Assembly: GCA_963704835.1 (NCBI GenBank)
Contig: CAVPHW010000011.1
Coordinates: 124,001 to 188,000 of the forward strand
Source: GCA-2746605 sp963704835
GTDB taxonomy: Bacteria; Bacteroidota; Ignavibacteria; Ignavibacteriales; Melioribacteraceae
Direction of reading: 5' to 3'
Length of the DNA: 64,000 nt
The notes below the pieces were generated by a model. It was not told the origin of the DNA, made no database searches, and worked only from the letters and a program-made list of their open reading frames with translations. A program made the translations under genes and the position numbers. This document shows positions 27,122 through 37,131 of this stretch, piece after piece; position 1 is the stretch's first letter, and each line of letters starts with the position of its first letter.

Positions 27122-29138
27122 TTACTCTATACCTAAAAGTCGTAAACCATTAACAGTAATAAAAGTTGCAAAGTAAGCGAAACCGGAAAAAATTAATATT
27201 TGAAGAATGGGAATTCTCCAATGTCCGGTTTCTTTTTTAGCAACCGCTATTGTTGATAAACATTGCATGGCAAAAACAAAGAATACAATTAACCCCAATA
27301 TTGTGGCACTTGTAAACAACTTTTGGTCGGTTCCTTCAATTCTCGCATCCCTCATAGCGTGTAGAATAGAAGCGCGCAAGGTTTCTTCATCACCCGTTAC
27401 TTTGAAAATTAATGCCAATGAACTTACAAATACTTCGCGGGCAACAAATGCTGAAATAAGGGAAACTCCAATTCTCCAATCCATTCCGATTGGGGTCATA
27501 ATAGGTTCAACCATTCTGCCTAATTGAGCAGCATAAGATGTAGAAATCCTTTCCATTTGAATGGCATCATTAAGCTCAATTTTAGTAAGGGAATTATTAT
27601 CAATCTGAGGATTTGTGTTAGGGAAATAAGTCAACATCCATAAAACAATTGAAAAAACAATAATTACTGGTCCCGCTTCTTTTAAGTATGATTTTGTACT
27701 GCTTAAAGTATTTCTATATATCGAATTTAACTTTGGGATTTTATATGCTGGTAATTCCAAAATAAATGATGAACTATCAGTTTCCCTAATTAGACTCTTG
27801 CTAAATTTATTTACAATTCCTGCAATTACTACAGAACTAACTAAACTGAACAAGTAAATAAATGAAAAAATAAATCCGCCTAATAAAAAATTCTCTTTTG
27901 GAATTAAAAAAGCTATGAGCAATGCGTAAACAGGTAATCTTGCACTGCAACTCATAAGTGGAATAATAAAAATTGTTAGCAATCTTTCTTTTCTATTAGA
28001 GATTGTTCTGGCAGCCAACATAGCCGGTATAGCACATGCAAAACCAGATAACATCGGAACAAAAGATCTTCCGTTCAGTCCTATCTTTGAAAGTGGTTTA
28101 TCAATAAGCATCGCTCCGCGGGCTAAGATAACCGGTATCTTCTAAGAAACCCAAAATTATAAAAAGAATAACAATCTGAGGTACAAAAATTAATACTGCT
28201 CCAACACTTGTAATTAAGCCGTCAGCGATTAAATCGCCATACCAATTACTACCAAAATAGTTTGAAGAAACAGTCGCAAGTGTTGCAAAGGATTCATCCA
28301 CAAATTCCATTAAAGGTAGTGCCAACCAGAAGATTGATGTGAAGGTTACACCGGTAATCAATAAAAAGAAAACAATTCCCCAAATTCTGTGAAGTAAAAA
28401 TTTATCTAGCTTTAATGTTAAGCTATCCGGGCTATTCTGAAGTTTTTGAGCAAGTTTATTCAACGAGGCATTTGCCTTTGCTAAATCTTTTTCATCAGCT
28501 ATTGGATTAATAACTTCATTTTCAATGATTTCAATTTCTTTAAAGTGATTTAAGATATTTTCCGCATGTACATTAGGAATAATCTTTACAAGCTCTTTTC
28601 CATGACTTTCATTTCCTAATTGGGATTTAATCACAGAAACTAATTCATCCGTTCCTTTGCCAGATCTTCCATCAACTTTAACAACCTTACAGCCAATTTT
28701 TTCTTCCAATAATTTGGAAGAAATAGCAAACCCTTTTTTCTTCAAAATATCAGTCATTGTTAATGCTATTGTTACATTAAAGTTAGAACTTATTAACTGT
28801 TTAACGAGAAGCAGGTGACGCGATAGCTGGCTACTATCAGCTGTAACAATGACTAAGTTTGGTACGCCAAATTTAGGATGATTATAAAGAGAATTTACAG
28901 TTATTTCTTCATCTGGAGAATTTGGGACAAGGCTTATAATTCCTGGGGAATCTAGTAAATTTGCTTTTAAATTATAGGATTCTAAAAATTGAGCAGAATT
29001 ATATTCTATTGTAGAGCCGGGATAATTTACTGTTTTAAAGTTTTTACCACTAAGAAAATTAAATAAAGTAGTTTTACCTGAATTAGGTGGACCAACTAAA
29101 GTGATAAGTGGTAATTTATTAGGTGTGGTAAGACTCAT
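27122..29138 (-). pseudogene. feoB: Ferrous iron transporter FeoB, interrupted by one frameshift
   Basis: FeoB imports Fe2+ through the inner membrane. The N-terminal GTPase domain shows the P-loop GPPNSGKTTLFN, the G3-type DSPG and TMTD. The membrane part has DTGYL and, after the break, MLIDKPLSKIGLNGRSFVPML and the second gate region. The first frame ends at 28101 and the second opens at 28111. Conserved GYLAR(G)AMLIDK is recovered if one base near 28124 is dropped. The repaired product is about 672 residues, normal for FeoB. The start overlaps the feoA stop by four bases, so the genes are coupled. Confidence 0.92.
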
Positions 29139-29356
29139 AGTAATTTAATGGATTCAGCTTCATTCCGTCTAATTGCAATTGTAGTCCCTCTTAACGAAAA
29201 TGCTAAAGGATCCTTAAAAAGGGATTCATTAATCAGCTGAATTTCTTGTCCGGGTGTAAATCCAATTTCAATAATTCTTCTAAAAGAAGGGTGACTTTCA
29301 TCAATAGAATCGATCAAGGCCTTTTCACCATATTTTAAATTTGCAGCTGTTTTCAT
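29135..29356 (-). CDS. feoA: FeoA-family iron transport accessory protein
   Basis: A 73-residue SH3-like protein with the FeoA pattern: LIDSIDESHPSFRRIIEIGFTPGQEIQLIN, then PLAFSLRGTTIAIRRNEAESI. FeoA is a small cytoplasmic partner needed for FeoB activity. It overlaps feoB by four bases (ATGA). Upstream lies the shared intergenic region with the divergent cytochrome gene, including an inverted repeat at 29365-29397. Confidence 0.93.
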   Translation of the reverse strand: MKTAANLKYGEKALIDSIDESHPSFRRIIEIGFTPGQEIQLINESLFKDPLAFSLRGTTIAIRRNEAESIKLL

Positions 29357-29364
29357 ATTAAATA

Positions 29365-29397
29365 TATATAGAATATTATTTAGATTTAGTCTATATA
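29365..29397. promoter_or_regulatory. Inverted repeat upstream of feoA, candidate operator
   Basis: Arms TATATAGA (29365-29372) and TCTATATA (29390-29397) are separated by 17 bases, and an inner TAGA-N5-TCTA palindrome spans 29381-29393. The site ends nine bases before the feoA start codon region, in the divergent promoter interval 29357-29541. It could bind an iron-responsive repressor, but it matches no consensus I can assert and AT-richness makes chance repeats likely. Confidence 0.3.
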
Positions 29398-29541
29398 AAC
29401 TTAGTTAGTCCTTTGATTTTTGTCAAGTTAAAAGTAGGAGAACTATGTCCTAATAAATATTAAAAAATAAACCAGAATGAAAGAGTTGATTATCTTTTTA
29501 ATATTTAATATTATTGTTTTAACAAATCAAAGGGGCTTAAA

Positions 29542-30885
29542 ATGAAAAAAGTACTTTTTCTTTTAATTACTTTCTTAATACTCCCACCTAATATTTTCAG
29601 TCAATCTGCTACAAAGCATGGAGAATTGTCTTATAAGGATTTTAAAACACCTAAATTTTGCGGAGCTGCTTGTCATACTGATTTTTATCAGCAATGGAAA
29701 CAATCTATGATGTCTCAATCCTATACTCACACTTGGGATGAAATAGAATATTTTCAATTAGCAATTCCACATGCTGAAAAAGATGAAAAAGTTGCTGAAG
29801 TTAAAGATGGTTGTAATGGATGCCATGCTCCAATCTCTTATGTCTCAGGGGATACGCCACCGCCAAGACCAGAAATGAACTCCAGAGCTAATGAGGGTGT
29901 TTCATGTGAAGTATGTCATAGTATAGTGGGATTTGAAGGAGACACTCCATTTAATTTTAACTACATAATGAAACCCGGTAAGACCAAGTTCAGTGGAAGA
30001 AAAGATTTTGTAGCGTCACCAGCTCACGAAATTGTTGTTTCTGATTTACACCGTTCAGGTGATTTTTGCGGAATTTGTCATAATGAAAAAAGTCCATATG
30101 GTATTTGGGTTAAATCTACTCATCTAGAATGGAAAGAAGGTCCATACGCAAAAGAAGGTGTTCAATGTCAAGATTGTCATATGCCTAAGGGAGAATCAAT
30201 TTTTGCAAGTATGGGAAAAACTTATCCAGATGCACGTCAGCATTTGTTTCATGGAGCCCACGATAATGGTAAAGTTAAAGGAACAATAGAGTTAAGAATC
30301 CATCCCGACTTGGAAGAAGTTGAACCAGGAGAAACTGTAAAATTAAGTGTTGTTTTATTCAATCAAAAAACCGGACACAAATTTCCAACTGGTTCAGTTG
30401 AAGACAGAATAGTTTGGCTTCATGTTGAAGCAGTCGATAAGGCCGGAAAAAAATATCATTTACCTGTTGATATAAAAGGATTTGACGGAGAGGAATATAC
30501 AATCTCAGCTGATGTAAAAGCATATCAGGATATGGGAATTGCACTAAATGATGCAAATTTTGAAGGCGTCCAGAGAGATGCTGTTCCGTTTGGGGATAGA
30601 ATATTTAGAATGCCATATTTTGATCCTCAAGGTAGAATGACCATTCAGCAATGGAATACTTCATCACTTGGAGTAGATTATAGATTAGGACCGCGAGAAA
30701 CAAAAATTGAATCATTTACATTTAATTTGCCTGATAATATCTCTATCGGAGATGTAGAAATCACGGCTAAGTTATATTATTCAAAGCTAGTTTCTTCTGT
30801 AGGTGAGTTATTAAAAGTTCCGCCAGAAGAATTTGAACCGATTTTAGTAAATGAACATTCAACAAAAATAACTGTATTGGATTAA
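29542..30885 (+). CDS. Periplasmic multiheme cytochrome c with four CXXCH and one CX3CH motif
   Basis: A signal peptide (FLLITFLILPPNIFSQ) precedes heme motifs CGAACH, CNGCH, CEVCH, CGICH and CQDCH within the first 220 residues. The first has three residues between the cysteines instead of two. The region resembles the cytochrome c554/multiheme family (FYQQWKQSMMSQSYTH after the first motif). The C-terminal half (about 240-447) is beta-rich with GHKFPTGSVEDRIVWLHVEA and contains no heme motif. The protein would carry electrons in the periplasm. The next gene, 12 bases downstream with a strong AAGGAG site, encodes a heme-bearing outer-membrane-type protein, suggesting a joint electron-transfer role. 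Confidence 0.88.
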   Translation: MKKVLFLLITFLILPPNIFSQSATKHGELSYKDFKTPKFCGAACHTDFYQQWKQSMMSQSYTHTWDEIEYFQLAIPHAEKDEKVAEVKDGCNGCHAPISYVSGDTPPPRPEMNSRANEGVSCEVCHSIVGFEGDTPFNFNYIMKPGKTKFSGRKDFVASPAHEIVVSDLHRSGDFCGICHNEKSPYGIWVKSTHLEWKEGPYAKEGVQCQDCHMPKGESIFASMGKTYPDARQHLFHGAHDNGKVKGTIELRIHPDLEEVEPGETVKLSVVLFNQKTGHKFPTGSVEDRIVWLHVEAVDKAGKKYHLPVDIKGFDGEEYTISADVKAYQDMGIALNDANFEGVQRDAVPFGDRIFRMPYFDPQGRMTIQQWNTSSLGVDYRLGPRETKIESFTFNLPDNISIGDVEITAKLYYSKLVSSVGELLKVPPEEFEPILVNEHSTKITVLD

Positions 30886-30897
30886 GGAGATAATAAA

Positions 30898-32073
30898 ATG
30901 AAGTTTATGAAATTTTTAATAATAGCAATCTTTCTATTTGCCATATCGTTTGGTGAATTATTAGCAATTCCTGCCTTTGCGAGGAAGTATAAATTAAGCT
31001 GTCAGACTTGCCATTCTCCAATGCCTAAGTTAAAATCATTTGGTGATGAATTTGCCGGAAATGGGTTTAAGATGCCGGAAATGGAATCAACAAGATATTT
31101 TGTTGAAACTGGAGATGACGAACTTTCTTTAATTAGAGATTTCCCACTTGCAGTTAGAATTGATATGCATGCTGTAATTAAAACAGATGACGCTTCCAAC
31201 GGGCTCGATTTTCAATCACCATATCTTGTTAAACTATTATCTGGTGGTGAAATTGCCGATGATTTAGCATACTATTTTTACTTCTATATGAATGAAAGAG
31301 GTGACGTTGTAGGAGTAGAAGATGCCTATATAATGTTTAATAATTTATTTGATTATGATTTGGATTTATACATGGGACAATTTCAGGTATCGGATCCTTT
31401 ATTTAAAAGGGAGCTAAGATTAACCCTAGAGGATTATCAAATTTATAAAACAAATGTTGGCAATGCTACATCTAATCTGGCTTATGATAGAGGTTTAATG
31501 GTAACTCTTGGATTAGAAAGTGGGACTGATATTATCTTTGAAGTCCTCAATGGAAATGGAATTGGTGGTGCTGATGGTGCAAAGAACTTTGATGATGATA
31601 GCTTTAAAAATTTCTTTGGTAGAGTTTCTCAAAATATTGGTGAATATTTAAGGGTAGGTGCATTTGGTTATTTAGGAAAAGAAGAAGTTGAGGATAATTT
31701 TGGTCTTATTGCAGAGGATAAAATAACTATGTGGGGACCTGATTTAACTGTTGGAAATGATATTATTGAATTAAATTTACAGTATGTTTGGCGAAAAGAC
31801 TCAAAGGCATTTCATGGCATTTTGAATGATGATATTGAGACTAAAGGGGCGATTGCGGAATTACTCTATATGCCCAAAGGTGATGAAAGTAAATGGTATT
31901 TTGCCGGATTATTTAACTGGGTTGATTCAGATTTTGATGGGCTTGATTATCAAACAATCACTGGGCATACTGGTTATTTGTTTAGACGAAATATGAGAAT
32001 GGTTGCTGAGTATAAATATGATTTTGAACATAAATATAATATGTTCAGTTTAGGAATAGTTTCTGCGTTTTAA
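30898..32073 (+). CDS. Single-heme N-terminus on an outer-membrane beta-barrel-like protein
   Basis: A 391-residue exported protein. A signal peptide (FLIIAIFLFAISFGELLA) is followed by one heme motif in YKLSCQTCHSPMPKLKSFGDEF. The remaining 340 residues show alternating strands rich in Asp, Gly, Tyr and Phe, with aromatic ends (for example YYFYFYMNERGDVVG, VAEYKYDFEHKYNMFSLGIV), as in porin-like barrels. Proteins with this layout are common in Ignavibacteriota and deltaproteobacteria but have no agreed function. It forms an operon with the multiheme cytochrome upstream. An electron conduit across the outer membrane is an attractive inference, not proof. Confidence 0.8.
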   Translation: MKFMKFLIIAIFLFAISFGELLAIPAFARKYKLSCQTCHSPMPKLKSFGDEFAGNGFKMPEMESTRYFVETGDDELSLIRDFPLAVRIDMHAVIKTDDASNGLDFQSPYLVKLLSGGEIADDLAYYFYFYMNERGDVVGVEDAYIMFNNLFDYDLDLYMGQFQVSDPLFKRELRLTLEDYQIYKTNVGNATSNLAYDRGLMVTLGLESGTDIIFEVLNGNGIGGADGAKNFDDDSFKNFFGRVSQNIGEYLRVGAFGYLGKEEVEDNFGLIAEDKITMWGPDLTVGNDIIELNLQYVWRKDSKAFHGILNDDIETKGAIAELLYMPKGDESKWYFAGLFNWVDSDFDGLDYQTITGHTGYLFRRNMRMVAEYKYDFEHKYNMFSLGIVSAF

Positions 32074-32113
32074 TTGTACTTTAGCTTTTGCAAAAATGTT
32101 TGTAATTTAATGC

Positions 32114-32887
32114 ATGCAAAAGCCTTTGTTAATTGATTTAGATGGTGTCCTTAGAATTGGCAACAAGCCTGCTGAGGACATCATTCCTTTTTTAGAATTC
32201 ATAGACTCAGAATCAATTCCTTCATGCATTCTCAGCAACTCATCACTTTATTCATCAAAACAGATCTATAGTTTTTTCCAATCTCATTCAATTGAAATTA
32301 ATATTCCAATAATTACTGCTATTGATGCAGCTTATGATTACATCAAAAATAAATACAAAAAAGTTGCAGTTTTTACTTCAGAAAACGTATTTGAAATGTT
32401 TATTGATTTTATAGACTACGAACATCCTGAAGCTGTGCTAATTGGAGATATTGGAGATAAGTGGAACTACAAACTTATTCAGTCAATATTTGAGTATGTA
32501 CAAAATGGTGCGGAGTTGATTGCAGTCCATAAAAATAAGTTTTGGGATAATCCAGATTTGGGAATTCAATTAGATGCCGGACCTTTTATCCATGCAATAG
32601 AATATGCTACTTCTTCCAAAGCAACATTAATTGGAAAACCGTCTCATATTTATTTTAATTCAGCCTTGGAAAAAATCAATGTAAACATGGATCAAAAATT
32701 CATCATGCTTGGAGATGATCTGGAATCTGATATGGTTGGTGCTAAGAAAATAGGTGCTGAAACGATTTTAATACTTACCGGGAAAACATCACTACCTATT
32801 TTGCTTGAAAACCAAATATACGTTGACCATAAAGTAAAAAATCTTTTAGGTGTAATTGAATTATTAAAAACCATATTTAAGGGCTAG
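32114..32887 (+). CDS. HAD-superfamily phosphatase, class IIA (NagD-like)
   Basis: A 257-residue protein with the HAD nucleophile motif LLIDLDGVLRIG at the very start, motif II in CILSNSSLYSSK, a class IIA cap (about residues 70-175), the Lys of motif III near TLIGKPSHIYF and motif IV in MLGDDLESDMVGAKKIGA. NagD-type enzymes hydrolyse small phosphorylated metabolites; the substrate is not predictable here. There is no obvious ribosome site. A 9-bp inverted repeat (32084-32092 with 32115-32123) places the start codon at the base of a possible hairpin. It is followed after four bases by an isochorismatase-like gene. Confidence 0.88.
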   Translation: MQKPLLIDLDGVLRIGNKPAEDIIPFLEFIDSESIPSCILSNSSLYSSKQIYSFFQSHSIEINIPIITAIDAAYDYIKNKYKKVAVFTSENVFEMFIDFIDYEHPEAVLIGDIGDKWNYKLIQSIFEYVQNGAELIAVHKNKFWDNPDLGIQLDAGPFIHAIEYATSSKATLIGKPSHIYFNSALEKINVNMDQKFIMLGDDLESDMVGAKKIGAETILILTGKTSLPILLENQIYVDHKVKNLLGVIELLKTIFKG

Positions 32888-32891
32888 TTGA

Positions 32892-33455
32892 ATGGAAAAA
32901 ATTATTAGACATCCGGCTATCTTAAAAAGGGATAAATCAGCCCTTCTTATTATAGATGTTCAGGAAAGAATATTACCCGCAATGAGAAATTACAAACTAA
33001 TGCTGAGTAATATTATCAAACTAGTTAAGGGTGCAAATATTCTTAATATTCCTATATTTTACACTGAGCAATACCCAAAAGGTTTAGGAAAAACAGTAGA
33101 TATTCTTCAAGATGAATTAATTGGTGACCCAATTCAAAAATTATCTTTTAGCTGTTCCGGAGCAGAAAGTTTATTTCATCAATTATTTGATAAAAATGTT
33201 AAGCAAGTAATTGTATGCGGGATTGAATCTCATGTATGTGTTCAGCAAACCGTTTTTGATCTACTCGCAAATAGATTTCAAGTGAATTTACCTATAGATG
33301 CCATTTCTTCTAGAAATAAGATTGATTATAAATCATCAATTAAAAGAATGGAGAAACAAGGTGCAGAAATTACGACAGTCGAATCGATATTGTTTGAGCT
33401 TCTGGAAGTTTGTGGAACAGCTGAATTCAAATCCATATCATCCCTTATTAAGTAA
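32892..33455 (+). CDS. Isochorismatase-like cysteine hydrolase
   Basis: A 187-residue protein of the isochorismatase fold (YcaC/nicotinamidase-like group). The catalytic Asp is in ALLIIDVQERI, the Lys in QKLSFSCSG and the nucleophile Cys in VCGIESHVCVQQT. Members of this group are hydrolases of amides or enol ethers; the length and motif spacing match YcaC-type proteins of unknown substrate. It is unlikely to belong to the menaquinone pathway despite the family name, because the men genes lie 15 kb away and use MenD. It is spaced four bases from the HAD phosphatase, suggesting co-expression. Confidence 0.87.
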   Translation: MEKIIRHPAILKRDKSALLIIDVQERILPAMRNYKLMLSNIIKLVKGANILNIPIFYTEQYPKGLGKTVDILQDELIGDPIQKLSFSCSGAESLFHQLFDKNVKQVIVCGIESHVCVQQTVFDLLANRFQVNLPIDAISSRNKIDYKSSIKRMEKQGAEITTVESILFELLEVCGTAEFKSISSLIK

Positions 33456-33535
33456 AAAATCCTTTCAATAACACTAAACTGTCCAAATTTATACCCGATT
33501 ATAAAATAGTTAAATAAAAAAAATTGGGGTCATAA

Positions 33536-33925
33536 ATGAGAAATGTGTTTTTATTCGCTATAATATTTCTTTTTTCTTTTCAGGTAAAAACATTTAATAA
33601 GACTACTCAAATAATGGAAGGCGAGCAATATGTTGCCTTTGCAGAAGAAATGCCATCTCCTTTGGGTGGAATAGAAAGTATTTATCGACTTATTAAATAC
33701 CCAACCGACGCAATTAAAGCCAAGGTTGAAGGAAAAGTATATGTGTTGGCTTTTATAAATGAAGATGGAAATGTTGATGATGTTAAGGTAGTTAAGGGAA
33801 TAGGAAGTGGGTGTGATGAAGCAACAATAGAAGCTGTTAAAAAGACAAAATTTGCACCGGGAAAAGCTGCAGGCAAAAATGTTAAAGTAAAAATGTCGTT
33901 ACAAATTCAATTTAAAATATCTTAA
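33536..33925 (+). CDS. Small TonB C-terminal-domain protein
   Basis: A 129-residue exported protein: an N-terminal hydrophobic leader (VFLFAIIFLFSFQV) and, from about residue 35, a TonB C-terminal domain with LIKYPTDAIKAKVEGKVYVLAFINEDG and ATIEAVKKTKFAPGKAAGKNV. It lacks the proline-rich spanner and probably the long anchor of a classical TonB, so it is better described as a periplasmic TonB-domain protein. Its role in transporter energising is uncertain. It lies 15 bases before the chemoreceptor gene. Confidence 0.85.
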   Translation: MRNVFLFAIIFLFSFQVKTFNKTTQIMEGEQYVAFAEEMPSPLGGIESIYRLIKYPTDAIKAKVEGKVYVLAFINEDGNVDDVKVVKGIGSGCDEATIEAVKKTKFAPGKAAGKNVKVKMSLQIQFKIS

Positions 33926-33940
33926 AATTGAGAGAAAATT

Positions 33941-36038
33941 ATGTTTAAGTTTTTAAAAAATTTAAAATTTGTTCACAAAATTCAATTTGGTTTTGTTCTT
34001 TTGGGGACTATTTCGGCTTTGATAGCAGTAAATGATATGTATCAGATAAACCGAATGAAAAATTCGAAACAGGATCTTGTATACAGAGTTTATACATCCT
34101 AAAGGAAATATTGAGGAGCTATATGGTGAATTTCAAAAGGCGCAGTTTACAATGCTTAAGTTCTCAATTGTTGAATTTTCTTCTGAATTTAACAATAATA
34201 TTAACACTTATAACCTTCACAAGGGTAATATTGATCGGATTCTTGATTCTTTAAGTAATGAAAAATTTTCACCTCAAATCACAGATGAATTTACAGAAAT
34301 TAAAAGTATCTGGGATAATTATAAAAACGTTGTTGCCGATGCTATTATCAGTGCTTCAGCTTCTGGTATGTATGATATGGCTGCTGTCATCTCAACAACT
34401 ACTGGGGAAGAAGTTGGAACTCAGCTTGTTGCTAAATTTGATGAAATTGTATCACATCTGAATGATAAATCAATACAACTTAATGAGGAGTTTTTTCAAG
34501 CTGAATCAGAATCTTTCATATTCCTAATAGTCGGTATGTTAACCGGTACTTTTGTTTTGCTATTAAGTGTATTTTTACTTGCCCCAACAATCAGTAAGCC
34601 TATAGGTGAATTTGTTGGAATATTTAATGAGTTTTCTCTTGGCAACTTTGATTTTGAAATTCAAAGTAAATCCCAAGATGAATTCGGGCAATTAATGAAA
34701 AGGGCAAATGATTATAAAGAAGCACAATGGGAAAAAATTAGAGCTGCTAAAAAAATTGCTGAAGGAAGTCTTGAAAAGGTAAAAGAAGCTTCTGAAAAAG
34801 ATTTGCTTGCAAAAGCATTCAACAAAGAAGTAGATACTTTGGAAGATATGTTGGCCCAAATAGATGTTATGCTTGAAGCAAATGAAAGAGGGGATTTACA
34901 ATTTACTTTGGATACAAAAAAATTTACCGGCAGTTGGGCTAGGATTTTGGAAGGTTTTAATAAAATTAGGAAATCTACACTTGAACCAATTGATGAAGCA
35001 AGAAAAGTATTAGCTTTGATGGCGAATAGTGATTTTAGAACCAAAATGGTTGGGCAATATCAAGGTGATTATGAGAATATTAAAAATGATGTTAATAAAG
35101 TAGCTGAATCACTTAATGAAATTATCGGAAAGGTTAAAATAAGTTCTGAAGAACTTGCTTCCTCCGCAAACCAAATTCAATCAAGAACTGTAGAAATGGC
35201 TGCTGGAGCTAGCGAGCAAAATTCACAAACGATAGAAGTTGCATCTTCAATCGAGGAAATGAATTATACAATTACAGACAGCACAAAGAACGCTTCAGAA
35301 GCTGCAAATAAAGCCGAACAAGCTGGTGATAAAGCCAGAAACGGTGGACGAGTTGTTGAAGAAACCATCCAAGGCATTAATAGAATTGCTGAAGTTGTAA
35401 CTAAATCTGCTATCACAATTGAAGAACTTGGAAAATCAAGTGATCAAATTGGAGCAATTATCAAGGTAATCAATGAAATTGCTGATCAAACAAATTTACT
35501 GGCTCTTAATGCGGCTATTGAGGCAGCTAGGGCAGGTGAGCATGGGAGAGGCTTTGCGGTTGTAGCCGATGAAGTTAGAAAGCTTGCTGAGAGAACTACT
35601 GGTGCAACAAATGAAATAACTCAAATGATAAAAAGGATTCAAGAAGACACGGGTGGAGCAGTAGAATCAATAGAAAGAGGTAAGGAAGAAGTTGAAAAAG
35701 GAAAAATGTTGGCTCTTGACGCTGGTAATGCACTTCAAGAAATAATTCTTAATACTGATGAGGTTACATTGATAATAAATCAATTAGCTGCTGCTAGTGA
35801 GGAACAAAATGCAACCAGCCATCAAATAACAAGGAATGTTGAACTGATCCAAAATGTTACTCAGCAATCCACATTAAGTACAGAGCAAATTAATCAATCA
35901 GCAGAAAATTTATATAGCTTAACTGAAAATTTACAAAAATTAGTTAGTCAGTTTCAGCTAGATTCTGGTCAAGTAGAAAAGAAACTAAACCAGAACAGTT
36001 TTAAACCTAACTTGAAACAAAATTATAAATATGCTTAA
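33941..36038 (+). pseudogene. Methyl-accepting chemotaxis protein, interrupted near the N-terminus
   Basis: A chemoreceptor that would signal to CheA. ATG 33941 encodes a basic start and first membrane helix (FGFVLLGTISALIAVND). That frame closes at a TAA about 34105-34107, while the remainder reads from about 34077 in the next frame (YTEFIHPKGNIEELYGEF). Dropping one base near 34075 yields about 698 residues. A four-helix ligand region, a second membrane helix (FLIVGMLTGTFVLLLSVFLLA), a HAMP-like region and a long signalling hairpin follow. The tip is DQTNLLALNAAIEAARAGEHGRGFAVVADEVRKLAERT. No cheA, cheW or cheB lies in this window. Confidence 0.9.
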
Positions 36039-36041
36039 TAA

Positions 36042-36554
36042 TTATTGATCTCTAATATCTTGCTGAGGAGACAAATTAGTTGCTCTTTTTTCTTTTAGCA
36101 TTTTGTGAACAATTTCCGGCACGAACGCAGAGACATCGCTATCAAATTGAGCAAGATTTCTAATTATTGTTGAGTTCAAATAAGTATATCTTTCATGAGG
36201 CATTAGAAAAACTGTTCTTAAATTTTCATCAAGTTTTCTATTCATTAATGCCATTTGAAATTCATATTCAAAATCACTTATAGCTCTTAATCCTCTTATT
36301 ATACCTATTGCACCCACTTCTTTTGCGTGATCAACAACTAACCCTTGGAAAGAATCAACAACTACTTTGTCATACTCACTTAGGCTATCCCTAAGCATGA
36401 TAAGTCTTTCTTCAACAGTAAACATGGGCGATTTTATTGGGTTGCGTGCAACGGTTACTACAACTTTATCAAAAAGATCCATTGCTCGTTTTATTACATC
36501 TATGTGACCATTTGTTACCGGGTCAAAGGTTCCTGGGTATATTACAGTTTTCAT
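36042..36554 (-). CDS. coaD: Phosphopantetheine adenylyltransferase
   Basis: A 170-residue nucleotidyltransferase. The nucleotide-binding TXGH-type motif is in YPGTFDPVTNGHIDVIKRA and the second signature, the ISSTxxR equivalent, is in YLNSTIIRNLA. GIIRGLRAISDFEYEFQMALMNRKL is a CoaD hallmark. It transfers AMP from ATP to 4'-phosphopantetheine, the penultimate step of coenzyme A synthesis, in the cytoplasm. It is convergent with the chemoreceptor gene, three bases away, and follows rsmD on the same strand after 31 bases, a very common pairing. Confidence 0.97.
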   Translation of the reverse strand: MKTVIYPGTFDPVTNGHIDVIKRAMDLFDKVVVTVARNPIKSPMFTVEERLIMLRDSLSEYDKVVVDSFQGLVVDHAKEVGAIGIIRGLRAISDFEYEFQMALMNRKLDENLRTVFLMPHERYTYLNSTIIRNLAQFDSDVSAFVPEIVHKMLKEKRATNLSPQQDIRDQ

Positions 36555-36585
36555 AAGATTTAATGTTTAGTTTGTAAAATTATAA

Positions 36586-37131
36586 TTAAAAAGAGAATTG
36601 GTAAATTAAACTATCACCTAACCTTTTAATTGGCTCCATTTTAAGATTCTCAACATCCTCTTTTGCTGTTTGAACTGAACGTTCAATAATTAATAATCCA
36701 TCATCATTTAAAAAGTTATTTTCTTTAATATTTTCAACAACTTTATATATATCATCTTTAAAAAATGGTGGATCGGCTATAATTAAATCATATTTTTGAT
36801 GCACATCAAGCGTCGTGAATTTAGTTGATGTCATCTTATATACTTTACTGTATTCCTCAACTTTTAGATTTTCAATATTTGATAAAATATTTTTATAAAC
36901 CGCGAAATTTTGTTCAACAAAGTGAACTTCTTTTGCTCCTCTGCTAATAATCTCAAATCCGAGTGACCCAGAACCGGCATATAAATCACAGCCAGTAATA
37001 TCCGTAAAATCTAAAATATTATGTAAGTAATTAAAGATTGATTCTTTGTTTTTATCTGTAGTTGGTCGTACCAATTTTGATTTAGGAGATTTTACAATTC
37101 TACCTTTTAAGCTGCCTGCAATAATTCTCAT
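36586..37131 (-). CDS. rsmD: 16S rRNA (guanine966-N2)-methyltransferase RsmD
   Basis: A 181-residue SAM-dependent methyltransferase. RIIAGSLKGRIVKSP is the usual RsmD start, CDLYAGSGSLGFEIISRGA is the SAM-binding loop and LIIADPPFF is the catalytic D/N-PP-Y/F motif. It modifies G966 of 16S rRNA during 30S assembly. Its ATG overlaps the stop of the PilM-like gene by four bases. Neighbouring coaD strengthens the identification. Confidence 0.96.
   Translation of the reverse strand: MRIIAGSLKGRIVKSPKSKLVRPTTDKNKESIFNYLHNILDFTDITGCDLYAGSGSLGFEIISRGAKEVHFVEQNFAVYKNILSNIENLKVEEYSKVYKMTSTKFTTLDVHQKYDLIIADPPFFKDDIYKVVENIKENNFLNDDGLLIIERSVQTAKEDVENLKMEPIKRLGDSLIYQFSF

Noticed and set aside
32892..33455. 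Isochorismatase-like protein as part of menaquinone or siderophore synthesis
   Set aside because: The superfamily is broad, no siderophore genes are nearby and menaquinone synthesis does not use an isochorismatase.
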